Below are positions 45,377 through 53,207 of a stretch of DNA of 62,415 nt, piece after piece. Made by a program: the position numbers and the translations under genes. The stretch is from NCBI GenBank assembly GCA_014802445.1, contig JAAVCF010000013.1, forward strand, positions 47,501 through 109,915. The letters are read 5' to 3'. How positions within the stretch are numbered: position 1 is the first letter of the stretch; each line of letters starts with the position of its first letter. The notes below the pieces were generated by a model, which saw only the letters and a list, made by a program, of their open reading frames with translations, had not been told where the DNA came from and ran no database searches. The stretch is from Bacteroides sp. Lineage in GTDB: Bacteria > Bacteroidota > Bacteroidia > Bacteroidales > Muribaculaceae.

Positions 45377-46144
45377 ATGGACAGCAATCGCCCCCTGATT
45401 CTGATAAGCAACGACGACGGAGTGGAAGCACCCGGCCTTTATCACCTCATTGACTGCGTGAAAGACTATGGCGACATCATAGCCGTGGCCCCCGCTGCGC
45501 CCCACTCCGGCATGTCATCGGCCATCACCGTCAATGCCCCGCTGCGCATCAAAGCCATCAGCGAGGAAGAGGGAGTGAAAGTGTACTCCGTTAGCGGCAC
45601 CCCGGTTGACTGCGTGAAGCTGGGGCTTCATGCCCTTGTGCCACGCCGTCCTGACATCATGCTGTCAGGCGTGAACCACGGCTCCAACTCAGGCAACTCA
45701 GTGATTTACAGCGGCACCATGGGTGCGGCCCTTGAAGCTTGCATGGCAGGCATCCCCGCCATAGGCTACTCCCTGCTCCACCACAGCCTCGCCGCCGACT
45801 TCTCCGAGACGACACCCTACATACGCCGCATCACTCAGGCCGTGATGGCCGGAGGGCTTGAAAAAGGCGTGTGTCTGAACGTCAACTTCCCCTCACGCTG
45901 CGCCATTGAAGGGATGAAGGTGGTGAAGGCTGCCAAAGGATTCTGGACCGAAGAGTATCAGGAGTACACCGACCCCCACGGCAAGCCCTTCTACTGGCTC
46001 ACCGGCCGCTTTCACAATCTGGAGCCTGACAATCCCGACACCGACGAATATTGGCTTAACCGCCACTATGCCAGCGTGGTGCCCGTGCGTGCCGACCAGA
46101 CGGCGGCCGACTGCCTGCCTGCGCTGACCGCACTTCTTGGCTGA
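45377..46144 (+). CDS. surE: 5'/3'-nucleotidase SurE
   Basis: A 255-residue metal-dependent phosphatase acting on nucleoside monophosphates. It starts RPLILISNDDGVEAPGLYHL with the metal-binding DD pair; AVAPAAPHSGMSSAITVNAP, SGTPVDCVKLGL and LSGVNHGSNSGNSVIYSGTM complete the active site. The frame opens at 45299, but the ATG at 45377 is the family start and lies downstream of the promoter. It is separated from the next gene by 41 bases that contain that gene's own promoter. Confidence 0.95.
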   Translation: MDSNRPLILISNDDGVEAPGLYHLIDCVKDYGDIIAVAPAAPHSGMSSAITVNAPLRIKAISEEEGVKVYSVSGTPVDCVKLGLHALVPRRPDIMLSGVNHGSNSGNSVIYSGTMGAALEACMAGIPAIGYSLLHHSLAADFSETTPYIRRITQAVMAGGLEKGVCLNVNFPSRCAIEGMKVVKAAKGFWTEEYQEYTDPHGKPFYWLTGRFHNLEPDNPDTDEYWLNRHYASVVPVRADQTAADCLPALTALLG

Positions 46145-46173
46145 AAGCGATACGCGCATCGGAATAAAAGCGC

Positions 46174-46181
46174 TAACTTTG
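46174..46181 (+). promoter_or_regulatory. Promoter -7 box of the MFS gene
   Basis: An exact TAACTTTG box lies four bases before the ATG at 46186, so the mRNA is probably leaderless or has one or two leader bases. Confidence 0.6.
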
Positions 46182-46185
46182 CGGC

Positions 46186-47385
46186 ATGGATAAGAATCAT
46201 TCCCCCAAGGAGCGCTTGTGGAATGGCGAATATCTCAAGGTGATGTGCGGCAACTTCCTTCTGTTTTTCGCTTTCTACCTTCTCACTCCCCTGCTTCCGC
46301 TCTTTCTTGACGCGCAGTTTCATGCCGACAAGGACATCATAGGCCTGGTGCTGTCGGGCTACGTGGTGGCCACGCTGCTTGTGCGCCCCTTCAGCGGCTT
46401 CATGGTTGACTGCTTCAACCGCAAGAAAGTGTTGGTTATCTGTTTCTTTGTGTTTTTCATCTGCTTTGCGGGCTACATAGGAGCCTCCACACTGCTTGCC
46501 TTTGCGATAGTCAGGACATTCCACGGCATCCCCTTCGGCGCCTCGACGGTGGCCAACAGCACGGTTGCCATCGACGTGCTGCCTGCCTCGCGCCGCAACG
46601 AAGGGATAGGCTTTTACGGACTCAGCAACAATCTGGCCATGGCTGTGGCACCCTCTGTGGGCATTTGGCTCTACCATGCCACTGACAACTTCCCTCTGCT
46701 GTTCTGGATATCTCTGATTGTGGCGCTGGCCGGATTCATCACCGTGTCAACCATCAAGCTGCGCCCCCGCGACATTGTCAAAGCCAAGGCCGCCATCAGT
46801 CTTGACCACTTTTTTCTGACCCGCGCATGGCTCATGGCAGCCAACATCTGCCTCTTTGGCCTCTGCTGGGGCGTGATGGGCAACTATGTGGCCATCTTCG
46901 CCCAAGAGAAGCTGGAGATGACCGAAGGGATAGGCATATTTTTTCTCGTTCTCTCGGCCGGCCTTATGCTCTCCCGCTTCATGGGGCGCAAAGCGCTGCG
47001 CGAAGGGCGCATCACCGAAAGCTGCCTTCAGGGCGTGGCCCTCTCCTCGGCCGGCTACCTGCTGTTTGCGCTCGCGCTCGGACCGTGGAGTTTCTACATG
47101 TCGGCCCTGCTTGTGGGGCTTGGCAACGGACGCATGTATCCCTCATTCCTGAGCATGTTTGTCAGAGTGGCGCGTCATGACCAGCGCGGCACGGCCAACT
47201 CCTCCATCCTCATTTCATGGGACCTCGGCATGGGCATAGGAATCCTCATGGGCGGCTTCATAGCCCAGTATGTGAACTATTCAGCCGCCTTCTGGATTGT
47301 GGCGATAATCCAGATTACGGGGTCACTGCTCTTTGCCCTGTTCACGCGCCGCTTCTATCTGGCCCGCGCCCGCACCGACGCCTGA
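46186..47385 (+). CDS. MFS transporter
   Basis: A 399-residue protein with about twelve membrane helices. The N-terminal NFLLFFAFYLLTPLLPLFLD and VVATLLVRPFSGFMVDCFNR carry the motif A-like loop between helices 2 and 3; FHGIPFGASTVANSTVAIDV lies near helix 4. It resembles the small-molecule efflux branch of MFS, but the substrate cannot be assigned. The next gene, a flavin reductase-like protein, follows after 35 bases and may be cotranscribed. Confidence 0.85.
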   Translation: MDKNHSPKERLWNGEYLKVMCGNFLLFFAFYLLTPLLPLFLDAQFHADKDIIGLVLSGYVVATLLVRPFSGFMVDCFNRKKVLVICFFVFFICFAGYIGASTLLAFAIVRTFHGIPFGASTVANSTVAIDVLPASRRNEGIGFYGLSNNLAMAVAPSVGIWLYHATDNFPLLFWISLIVALAGFITVSTIKLRPRDIVKAKAAISLDHFFLTRAWLMAANICLFGLCWGVMGNYVAIFAQEKLEMTEGIGIFFLVLSAGLMLSRFMGRKALREGRITESCLQGVALSSAGYLLFALALGPWSFYMSALLVGLGNGRMYPSFLSMFVRVARHDQRGTANSSILISWDLGMGIGILMGGFIAQYVNYSAAFWIVAIIQITGSLLFALFTRRFYLARARTDA

Positions 47386-47420
47386 TTCACACCCCATTCT
47401 AACCACCAATAAGCCTCATA

Positions 47421-47984
47421 ATGAAAAACTTCAAACCTGAAGCATGGCTGCTCCCTCAGCCCGTGATGATTATCGGCACCTACGATGCCGACGGTACCCC
47501 CAACGCCATGAACGCCGCATGGGGCGGCCAGTGGGATGGCCGGGAGATAATGATTTCCCTGGGCTCACACGCCACCACTGACAATCTGAACCGCTGCGGC
47601 GAGTTTACAGTGGCTTTCGCCACGGCCGACACCGTTGTGGCAGCCGACTATGTGGGCATTGTGAGCGGCCGCAAGGTGCCCGACAAGATTGCCCGCACAG
47701 GCTGGCAGGCTGTGAAAGCAGAGACGGTCAACGCGCCCCTTTTCACCTGCTTCCCCATGACACTTGAATGTCGCATCAAGGAGAAGCTCTACGAATCAGA
47801 GACAGGCTGTTATGTCATAGCCGAGATTGTCAACATTGCCTGCGACGAAGCTTATCTTGCAGCCGACGGAAAGCCCGACGTGGAACGCATGGGGCTGATT
47901 GCCTTCGAGCCGGTTCACCATAACTATATAGCCCTCGGTCAGGCTGTGGCAAAAGCCTTCTCGGCCGGCACCGCCCTGAAATAA
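47421..47984 (+). CDS. Flavin reductase-like / flavoredoxin family protein
   Basis: A 187-residue FMN-binding split-barrel protein. Visible family segments are PQPVMIIGTYDADGTPNAMN, ISLGSHATTDNLNRCGEFTV and GIVSGRKVPDKIARTG. Members reduce flavins or act as small flavin electron carriers. The gene sits between an MFS transporter and an unknown protein on the same strand with short spacers. Its physiological partner is unknown. Confidence 0.87.
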   Translation: MKNFKPEAWLLPQPVMIIGTYDADGTPNAMNAAWGGQWDGREIMISLGSHATTDNLNRCGEFTVAFATADTVVAADYVGIVSGRKVPDKIARTGWQAVKAETVNAPLFTCFPMTLECRIKEKLYESETGCYVIAEIVNIACDEAYLAADGKPDVERMGLIAFEPVHHNYIALGQAVAKAFSAGTALK

Positions 47985-48000
47985 TCCCCTCCCCCACTGC

Positions 48001-48585
48001 ATGCGAGCGCTCCTTGCATCAAGAATGTCACTGACAAGCATCCGCGAGCTGTGTGACCGATGCGCGGCCGCCGACGGCCCCGGGCTCAAAGAGGAGCTCT
48101 TTGCGCTCACATGCGACGCAGATGACCGCGTGGGCTTCAACGCTCTGTGGGCGCTCACCCACTTCCCGGCCACAGAGCGGGAATGGTTCGACACCAAACG
48201 CAGGACACTGATTGACAGCCTGCTCGCCACCAATCACACCGGCCGCAGGAGGCTGACGCTGACGCTGCTCAACGATAAGCTGTCAGCACCCGCCGAGATA
48301 CGCACCGACTATCTTGACTACTGCCTCGGCGCAATCAATTCAACGGAGCCATACGGCGTGAGGACGCTATGCCTCAAACAGGCATTCGCCCTTTGCCGGA
48401 GGCACCCGGAACTACTCGCTGAGCTCGCCACAACCATCTCGATGATGGAGCGCGGCACCCTCTCCCCCGGACTGCTCTCGGCCCGCAATCAGACACTGCG
48501 GAAAATCAGCGCGCTCACTCGGCGCCCCTCTTCTCGAAAGGATTGCCCGAAGGGTCGCGGCTCACAACCCAGCGCAGAGCGTTGA
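48001..48585 (+). CDS. Uncharacterised helical (HEAT-like) protein
   Basis: A 194-residue soluble protein with no confident family. It is rich in leucine, alanine and arginine and predicted to be all-helical. Segments such as DDRVGFNALWALTHFP and YGVRTLCLKQAFALCRRHPE resemble HEAT/armadillo-type repeats. The last 30 residues (SRKDCPKGRGSQPSAER) are basic and overlap the convergent ThuA gene by 71 bases, so the true C-terminus may have drifted. The start at 48001 follows the flavin reductase stop by 16 bases; ATG at 48028 is an alternative. Confidence 0.65.
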   Translation: MRALLASRMSLTSIRELCDRCAAADGPGLKEELFALTCDADDRVGFNALWALTHFPATEREWFDTKRRTLIDSLLATNHTGRRRLTLTLLNDKLSAPAEIRTDYLDYCLGAINSTEPYGVRTLCLKQAFALCRRHPELLAELATTISMMERGTLSPGLLSARNQTLRKISALTRRPSSRKDCPKGRGSQPSAER

Positions 48586-49336
48586 CAAAGAGCAGATTCT
48601 GAGTGGGGTCAGTGAACTCACGGTCACCGTGGCCAATGTTGAGATAAATCATGCGATAGCGGCGATTGGTCCACACAACGGGAAATTCGCCACCCGTCAC
48701 CACATCTTTGATGCCAATAGGCAGATTTTTGGGCGACAGAGAGCAGAGCACGTCAACATCAGGATTGTCAGCCGCCGACGGTCTCCACTGATACCACTCA
48801 CACTCAGGCGCCACAAACTCAGCGGGGAGATTGCGCGTCACATCGTGACCGGCAATGTCAACCGTCATCAGCGCCGGCTGCGGCGGCCATGTGTTGCAGA
48901 AAAACCGGCCCGCACCGAGGAATGTGTTAAACCACGGCCAGGCCGTGCTCTCGTCATTATAACCCGCCGCGTGGAAACCCACCCAGCCGCCACCGTTCTC
49001 CATATAGTCCTCAAAGAGCTTGCGCTCAGCGGCAGAGGAAGGCAGCGCGTTGATGTCGACCACCACACTGTACTGCGCCAGCGAGTCGGCCGTCATGCCC
49101 TCAAGCGAGGTTGCACGGTCAAGGATAAACCCCTCGCCCCATGAGAGATGCCAGAGATAATCAATGGCCTGCTCGGCAAACTCCACATGGGCAGGTTCGG
49201 CATCGGCACTGTAATAAGCCAGCGCCCTGAAGCGAGGCGCCTGAGCATAATTGGCAGGATAGTCATCGGGAGTCTGAGCCCATGCGCCGGCAACGGCGGC
49301 CAGGCCTAATCCAGCCACAGCAAGTAACTTTTTCAT
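48515..49336 (-). CDS. ThuA-like domain secreted protein
   Basis: A 273-residue exported protein with signal peptide MKKLLAVAGLGLAAVAGAWA. The ThuA (trehalose utilisation) fold, a class I glutamine-amidotransferase-like domain, is indicated by QYSVVVDINALPSSAAERKL, YMENGGGWVGFHAAGY and DIAGHDVTRNLPAEF. It ends with PVVWTNRRYRMIYLNIGHGD. ThuA proteins are linked to sugar metabolism, but the reaction is not established. The ATG at 49336 lies 11 bases after the ClC gene and is chosen for the signal peptide. It ends within the convergent unknown gene. Confidence 0.85.
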   Translation of the reverse strand: MKKLLAVAGLGLAAVAGAWAQTPDDYPANYAQAPRFRALAYYSADAEPAHVEFAEQAIDYLWHLSWGEGFILDRATSLEGMTADSLAQYSVVVDINALPSSAAERKLFEDYMENGGGWVGFHAAGYNDESTAWPWFNTFLGAGRFFCNTWPPQPALMTVDIAGHDVTRNLPAEFVAPECEWYQWRPSAADNPDVDVLCSLSPKNLPIGIKDVVTGGEFPVVWTNRRYRMIYLNIGHGDREFTDPTQNLLFVNALRWVVSRDPSGNPFEKRGAE

Positions 49337-49347
49337 TGATAAGAGAT

Positions 49348-51204
49348 TTAATCGTCGGTATAGTGACGCAGCACGCGCCTGTAGGAATTGAAAATCTTGG
49401 ATTTTGACACGAAGCCCACATAGCTGCCGTCGACCTCCACCACAGGGAGATTCCACGCACCCGTGTCGTCAAACGTCTTCATCACGCTCTCCATGCTCTG
49501 GCCCACCACGATTCTGGCCGGCGGCATGCTCATGAACTTATTGACTTTCATGCGCTTATATAGGTCAGTGCGAAACATGATGTTTCTGATGTCGTCCAGC
49601 AGCACGATGCCCAGCAGACGCTTGTCGCTGTCCACCACAGGATAGATGTTGCGGTTAGAGCGCGAGATGACATTGACCATCTCCTTGAGATTCATGGAGG
49701 GATGGACCGGCACACAGTCCGTCTCGATAACATTGTCAATCTTGAGCAGCGTGAGCACGGCCTTGTCCTTATGGTGGGTCATGAGCTGTCCGCGCTTGGC
49801 CAGACGCATGGTGTAGATGCTGTAAGGCTCAAACACCTTTATTGACCCGTAACTGATGGCCGACACAATCAGCAGCGGCAGGAACAGATCATAGCCACCG
49901 GTGAGCTCGGCGGTGAGGAAGATGGCCATCAGCGGTGCGTGCATTACGCCCGACATCACTCCCGCCATTCCCATCAGTGCAAAATTTTTGATTGACAGGT
50001 CAAGGCCGAAGAGATTGTTAATGACATAGGCGAAGAGGAATCCAGCCATGCACCCCACGTAGAGCGACGGCGCAAATGTGCCGCCCACACCGCCGCCACC
50101 ATTGGTGGCCGATGTGGCAAACACTTTGGTCAGAATGATGGCGCCGATGAAGCCCGCAACCATCCACACACTGTCCCTGTCGCCGGCAAAGATGGAGCTT
50201 GAGACGATGGCCGACGGGTCACCGCCAAGGAGCTGGACAATAGAGCCGTAGCCCTCGCCGTAAAGGGGAGGAAACAGAAACACCAGCACGGCCAGGATGG
50301 AGCCGCCCACAAGCAGACGCTTTACGCGGGTGCCCAGGCGGTTGAAGACGTTCTCCATCATGTTCATCACCTTAGTGAAATAGAGCGACACAAAGCAGCA
50401 GAACACCCCCAGCCCGATGGCAAAGGGGATGCGGCCGGTGACGAAAGGCTCGCTCTGGACGAAGAAGAACTCCACGTCGTAGCCCGTGAACACATAGGCT
50501 ATCGTGGCCGCAGTAATCGACGAAATAAGCAGCGGCATCACCGACACCGCCGTGAGGTCAAGCATCAACACCTCAAGAGTGAACAGCATCCCCGCTATCG
50601 GTGCCTTGAAAATGCCCGCTATACCCGCCGCGGCACCACACCCCACCATAATCATCAACACCTTGGGCGACATCCTGAACGCCTGGCCCAAATTGGAGCC
50701 TATGGCAGCGCCGGTGTAGACAATAGGGCCCTCGGCACCCACCGAGCCGCCAAAGCCGATGGTGATGGAGCTTGCAATGATTGAGGTGTACATGTTGTGC
50801 TTCTTGAGGCGGCTCTTGTTTTGCGAGATGGCATAGAGCACTCGGGTGACACCGTGGGAAATGTTGTCCCTGACGCAATACTTCACATACAGCACCGTCA
50901 GCACTATGCCCACCACGGGGTAGACACACAGCCAATAGCTGCCGCCATTGACATTTACGTGGGCCATAAGCAGGCTCTGAATCAGGTGGATGAGACTCTT
51001 GAGCACCAGTGCGGCCAAACCGCCGAACACCCCCACCAGCAGAGCAAGCACAATCACGAAGTTCTTCTCTTTGATGTTGCGCTGCCGCCAGGTCACCACT
51101 CCGGTCCACCAGGCCGTGAGGCGGCTTCTCAGGGCTGCCATGCGGCGGCGTGAGGCATTAATAGGGGTGGTTTTGGAGGAGGAGGCTGATGAAGAATGGC
51201 TCAT
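49348..51204 (-). CDS. ClC-family chloride channel/transporter with two CBS domains
   Basis: A 618-residue protein with the ClC membrane core (residues about 50-460) and tandem CBS domains (about 485-610, for example IETDCVPVHPSMNLKEMVNV and VDSDKRLLGIVLLDDIRNIM). The selectivity motif GSVGAEGPIVYTG carries the gating glutamate, Glu 158, and GVGGTFAPSLYVG is the GxFxP motif. The proton-pathway glutamate of E. coli ClC (E203) aligns here with Val 212 in LFTLEVLML, as in channel-type members. Anions may therefore move without tight proton coupling. It sits in an operon with tsaC and a sugar transferase, each overlapping by four bases. Confidence 0.92.
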   Translation of the reverse strand: MSHSSSASSSKTTPINASRRRMAALRSRLTAWWTGVVTWRQRNIKEKNFVIVLALLVGVFGGLAALVLKSLIHLIQSLLMAHVNVNGGSYWLCVYPVVGIVLTVLYVKYCVRDNISHGVTRVLYAISQNKSRLKKHNMYTSIIASSITIGFGGSVGAEGPIVYTGAAIGSNLGQAFRMSPKVLMIMVGCGAAAGIAGIFKAPIAGMLFTLEVLMLDLTAVSVMPLLISSITAATIAYVFTGYDVEFFFVQSEPFVTGRIPFAIGLGVFCCFVSLYFTKVMNMMENVFNRLGTRVKRLLVGGSILAVLVFLFPPLYGEGYGSIVQLLGGDPSAIVSSSIFAGDRDSVWMVAGFIGAIILTKVFATSATNGGGGVGGTFAPSLYVGCMAGFLFAYVINNLFGLDLSIKNFALMGMAGVMSGVMHAPLMAIFLTAELTGGYDLFLPLLIVSAISYGSIKVFEPYSIYTMRLAKRGQLMTHHKDKAVLTLLKIDNVIETDCVPVHPSMNLKEMVNVISRSNRNIYPVVDSDKRLLGIVLLDDIRNIMFRTDLYKRMKVNKFMSMPPARIVVGQSMESVMKTFDDTGAWNLPVVEVDGSYVGFVSKSKIFNSYRRVLRHYTDD

Positions 51205-52580
51205 ATTCCTTTACCTGTTATCACCGTATTGACGGTGTAGAACAATATCTTGATGTCGACTTTAAGCGACACGTTTTCAACATAAATGAGGTCATACCGC
51301 AGACGCTCCACCATCTCGTCAACACTCTGGGCATAGCCGTATTTGACCATGCCCCACGACGTGATGCCGGGCCTGACCCTGTGGAGCAAAGCGCTCTGCG
51401 GCGCGCGCTCCATAATGCGCTTTAGGAAGTGTTCACGCTCGGGACGCGGTCCCACGAGCGACATGTCGCCCCTGATAACGTTCCAGAAATTGGGCAGCTC
51501 ATCGAGGCGATATTTGCGTAGGAAGCGCCCCACGCGGGTGACGCGCGGATCATCTGGCGACGACAGCGCCGGCCCGCTAAGACTCTCGGCATCAGTGACC
51601 ATGGAGCGGAATTTGATGATATCAAACGGGCGGCGATGGTAGCCCACGCGCCGCTGACGGTAGAACACGGGGCCCTCGCTGTCGGCCTTCACCGCTATGG
51701 CTATGGCCGCCAGCAGCGGCGACACCACTATCAGCGCCAGCGATGACAGCGCCACATCAAGCACACGCTTGACATTGATGGTCAGAGCATCCATGGGCGG
51801 GCGCGACACATCCACCAGCGGCTCGCCTGCCACATTGTCAAAGCTGCGGCGAGTGAGAGAGGGGATGTTGCTTCCGGGCCATATCATCACCGACACATCG
51901 TAAGGGAGAAACCGCCCTATGAGTTCGGCCACACCCGGCTCCGACACGTCGGCGGCTATGGCTATCACCTCCACGGCGCCGTTCTCCACGGCCTGAGCCA
52001 CACGTCGGCTCCCTTCGTCAGTGAGGGCCACGCTCTCGGTCACATCAAGGCCCATCACCTTGGCCGACCGGCACAGCTTGTCGCGCAGCGCCTCGGCGCG
52101 TGAGGGCTGACCGATGATGATGGTGGGCCGCCCCTTGCGGTCACGTCCGCGCAGGGCCGAAAGGGTCCAGCGGCCGACGGTTACAAGCAGTGTGAGAGTC
52201 ATCCACAGCACCACCACCAGTTCATAGTTCCACCGCCGCATGGGGATGGTGTCATTGAGCATGGCCACGAAGAAAAACACCAGCGAGCCGGCAATGGCAT
52301 TGCCCGCGGCGTTGGTGAAGTCTTTGAGACGAGATCCCACCGGCACGGACGCATAAAAGCCGCTAAGCCAGTAGAATGTCAGCATCATCAGCGGGAACAC
52401 CCACAGCTCGGTAATCACCACCCTTGAGGTCATGAACGAGCGCATGCTCAGCTCGGCCTGCAGGCCGTGGGCCATGTTGAAGTGATACCTCACCGCATTG
52501 AACGCAGTGATGGCCCCCGCCGAGGTCAGGAAGTCAACGGCGGCGCTAATCCATTTGGCCCTGAGAGTTTCACGCTTCAT
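51201..52580 (-). CDS. Polyprenyl-phosphate sugar transferase (WcaJ-like)
   Basis: A 459-residue initiating glycosyltransferase that moves a sugar phosphate onto undecaprenyl phosphate for surface polysaccharide. Four or five N-terminal membrane helices and a Rossmann-like central domain precede the catalytic sugar-transferase domain (about 270-459). That domain has KRVLDVALSSLALIVVSPLL, RQRRVGYHRRPFDIIKFRSM, KYRLDELPNFWNVIRGDMSL and VGPRPERE. It overlaps tsaC upstream and the ClC gene downstream by four bases each. No other polysaccharide genes are adjacent, so it is probably a stand-alone priming enzyme. Confidence 0.93.
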   Translation of the reverse strand: MKRETLRAKWISAAVDFLTSAGAITAFNAVRYHFNMAHGLQAELSMRSFMTSRVVITELWVFPLMMLTFYWLSGFYASVPVGSRLKDFTNAAGNAIAGSLVFFFVAMLNDTIPMRRWNYELVVVLWMTLTLLVTVGRWTLSALRGRDRKGRPTIIIGQPSRAEALRDKLCRSAKVMGLDVTESVALTDEGSRRVAQAVENGAVEVIAIAADVSEPGVAELIGRFLPYDVSVMIWPGSNIPSLTRRSFDNVAGEPLVDVSRPPMDALTINVKRVLDVALSSLALIVVSPLLAAIAIAVKADSEGPVFYRQRRVGYHRRPFDIIKFRSMVTDAESLSGPALSSPDDPRVTRVGRFLRKYRLDELPNFWNVIRGDMSLVGPRPEREHFLKRIMERAPQSALLHRVRPGITSWGMVKYGYAQSVDEMVERLRYDLIYVENVSLKVDIKILFYTVNTVITGKGI

Positions 52581-53149
52581 GGGCGCAGAATCTTAATGGT
52601 GGCATCGGCGCCAAGCTTGATCACTGATGAAGGCTCGCGGCGCGTCATGTCGTCGCGGCGATAAGCGGCCACAAAGTCGGCCCCCTGCAGAATCTCCCGG
52701 GAAATCTCGGTAAACACCGCCGGCGAAGGCTCTCCGCTCACATTGGCCGAAGTGGACACTACAGGACGCCCCAAAGCCTCGCAAAGCCCGGCGCAATAGG
52801 GGTCGCGGGTGAGCCTGACGCCCACGCTGCCGTCAGGGGCAAGCAATTCCGGAGCCAGACCGCGGGCGCCGTCAAACACAATTGTGAGCGGCCTCACAGC
52901 GGCCTCAATCAGGTCATAGGCCACATCGGGAATCCCGTCGACCCATCTCTCAAGCTGGGCCAGGCTCCCCGTGAGCGTAATCAGGGCTTTGCTGTCGGCG
53001 CGTTTCTTAAGCTCATATATGCGCTTTACGGCAGCTCCGCATGTGGCGTCACAGCCTATTCCCCACACGGTGTCGGTGGGATACACAATCACGCCGCCCC
53101 GGCGCATAGCCTCGACGGCTTCCTGAATCTCCTGGCGCATAATGTTCAT
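52577..53149 (-). CDS. tsaC: Threonylcarbamoyl-AMP synthase (TsaC/YrdC/Sua5 family)
   Basis: A 190-residue YrdC-domain enzyme that makes threonylcarbamoyl-adenylate for t6A37 in ANN-decoding tRNAs. The signature GGVIVYPTDTVWGIGCDATC is at the N-terminus, with RIYELKKRADSKALITLTGS and RPVVSTSANVSGEP marking the nucleotide-binding core. It lacks the Sua5 C-terminal domain, so it is the short TsaC type. The ATG at 53149 is eight bases after a promoter box. It leads the operon to the sugar transferase, ClC and ThuA genes. Confidence 0.93.
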   Translation of the reverse strand: MNIMRQEIQEAVEAMRRGGVIVYPTDTVWGIGCDATCGAAVKRIYELKKRADSKALITLTGSLAQLERWVDGIPDVAYDLIEAAVRPLTIVFDGARGLAPELLAPDGSVGVRLTRDPYCAGLCEALGRPVVSTSANVSGEPSPAVFTEISREILQGADFVAAYRRDDMTRREPSSVIKLGADATIKILRP

Positions 53150-53157
53150 AGTAATTG

Positions 53158-53165
53158 CAAAGATA
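53158..53165 (-). promoter_or_regulatory. tsaC operon promoter -7 box
   Basis: Minus-strand TATCTTTG, an exact TAnnTTTG match, ends eight bases before the tsaC ATG, predicting a leader of about five bases. Confidence 0.6.
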
Positions 53166-53207
53166 CATCATGCGGCCCTAAATAACCAATCGCGGAGCCG
53201 CTTTTTT

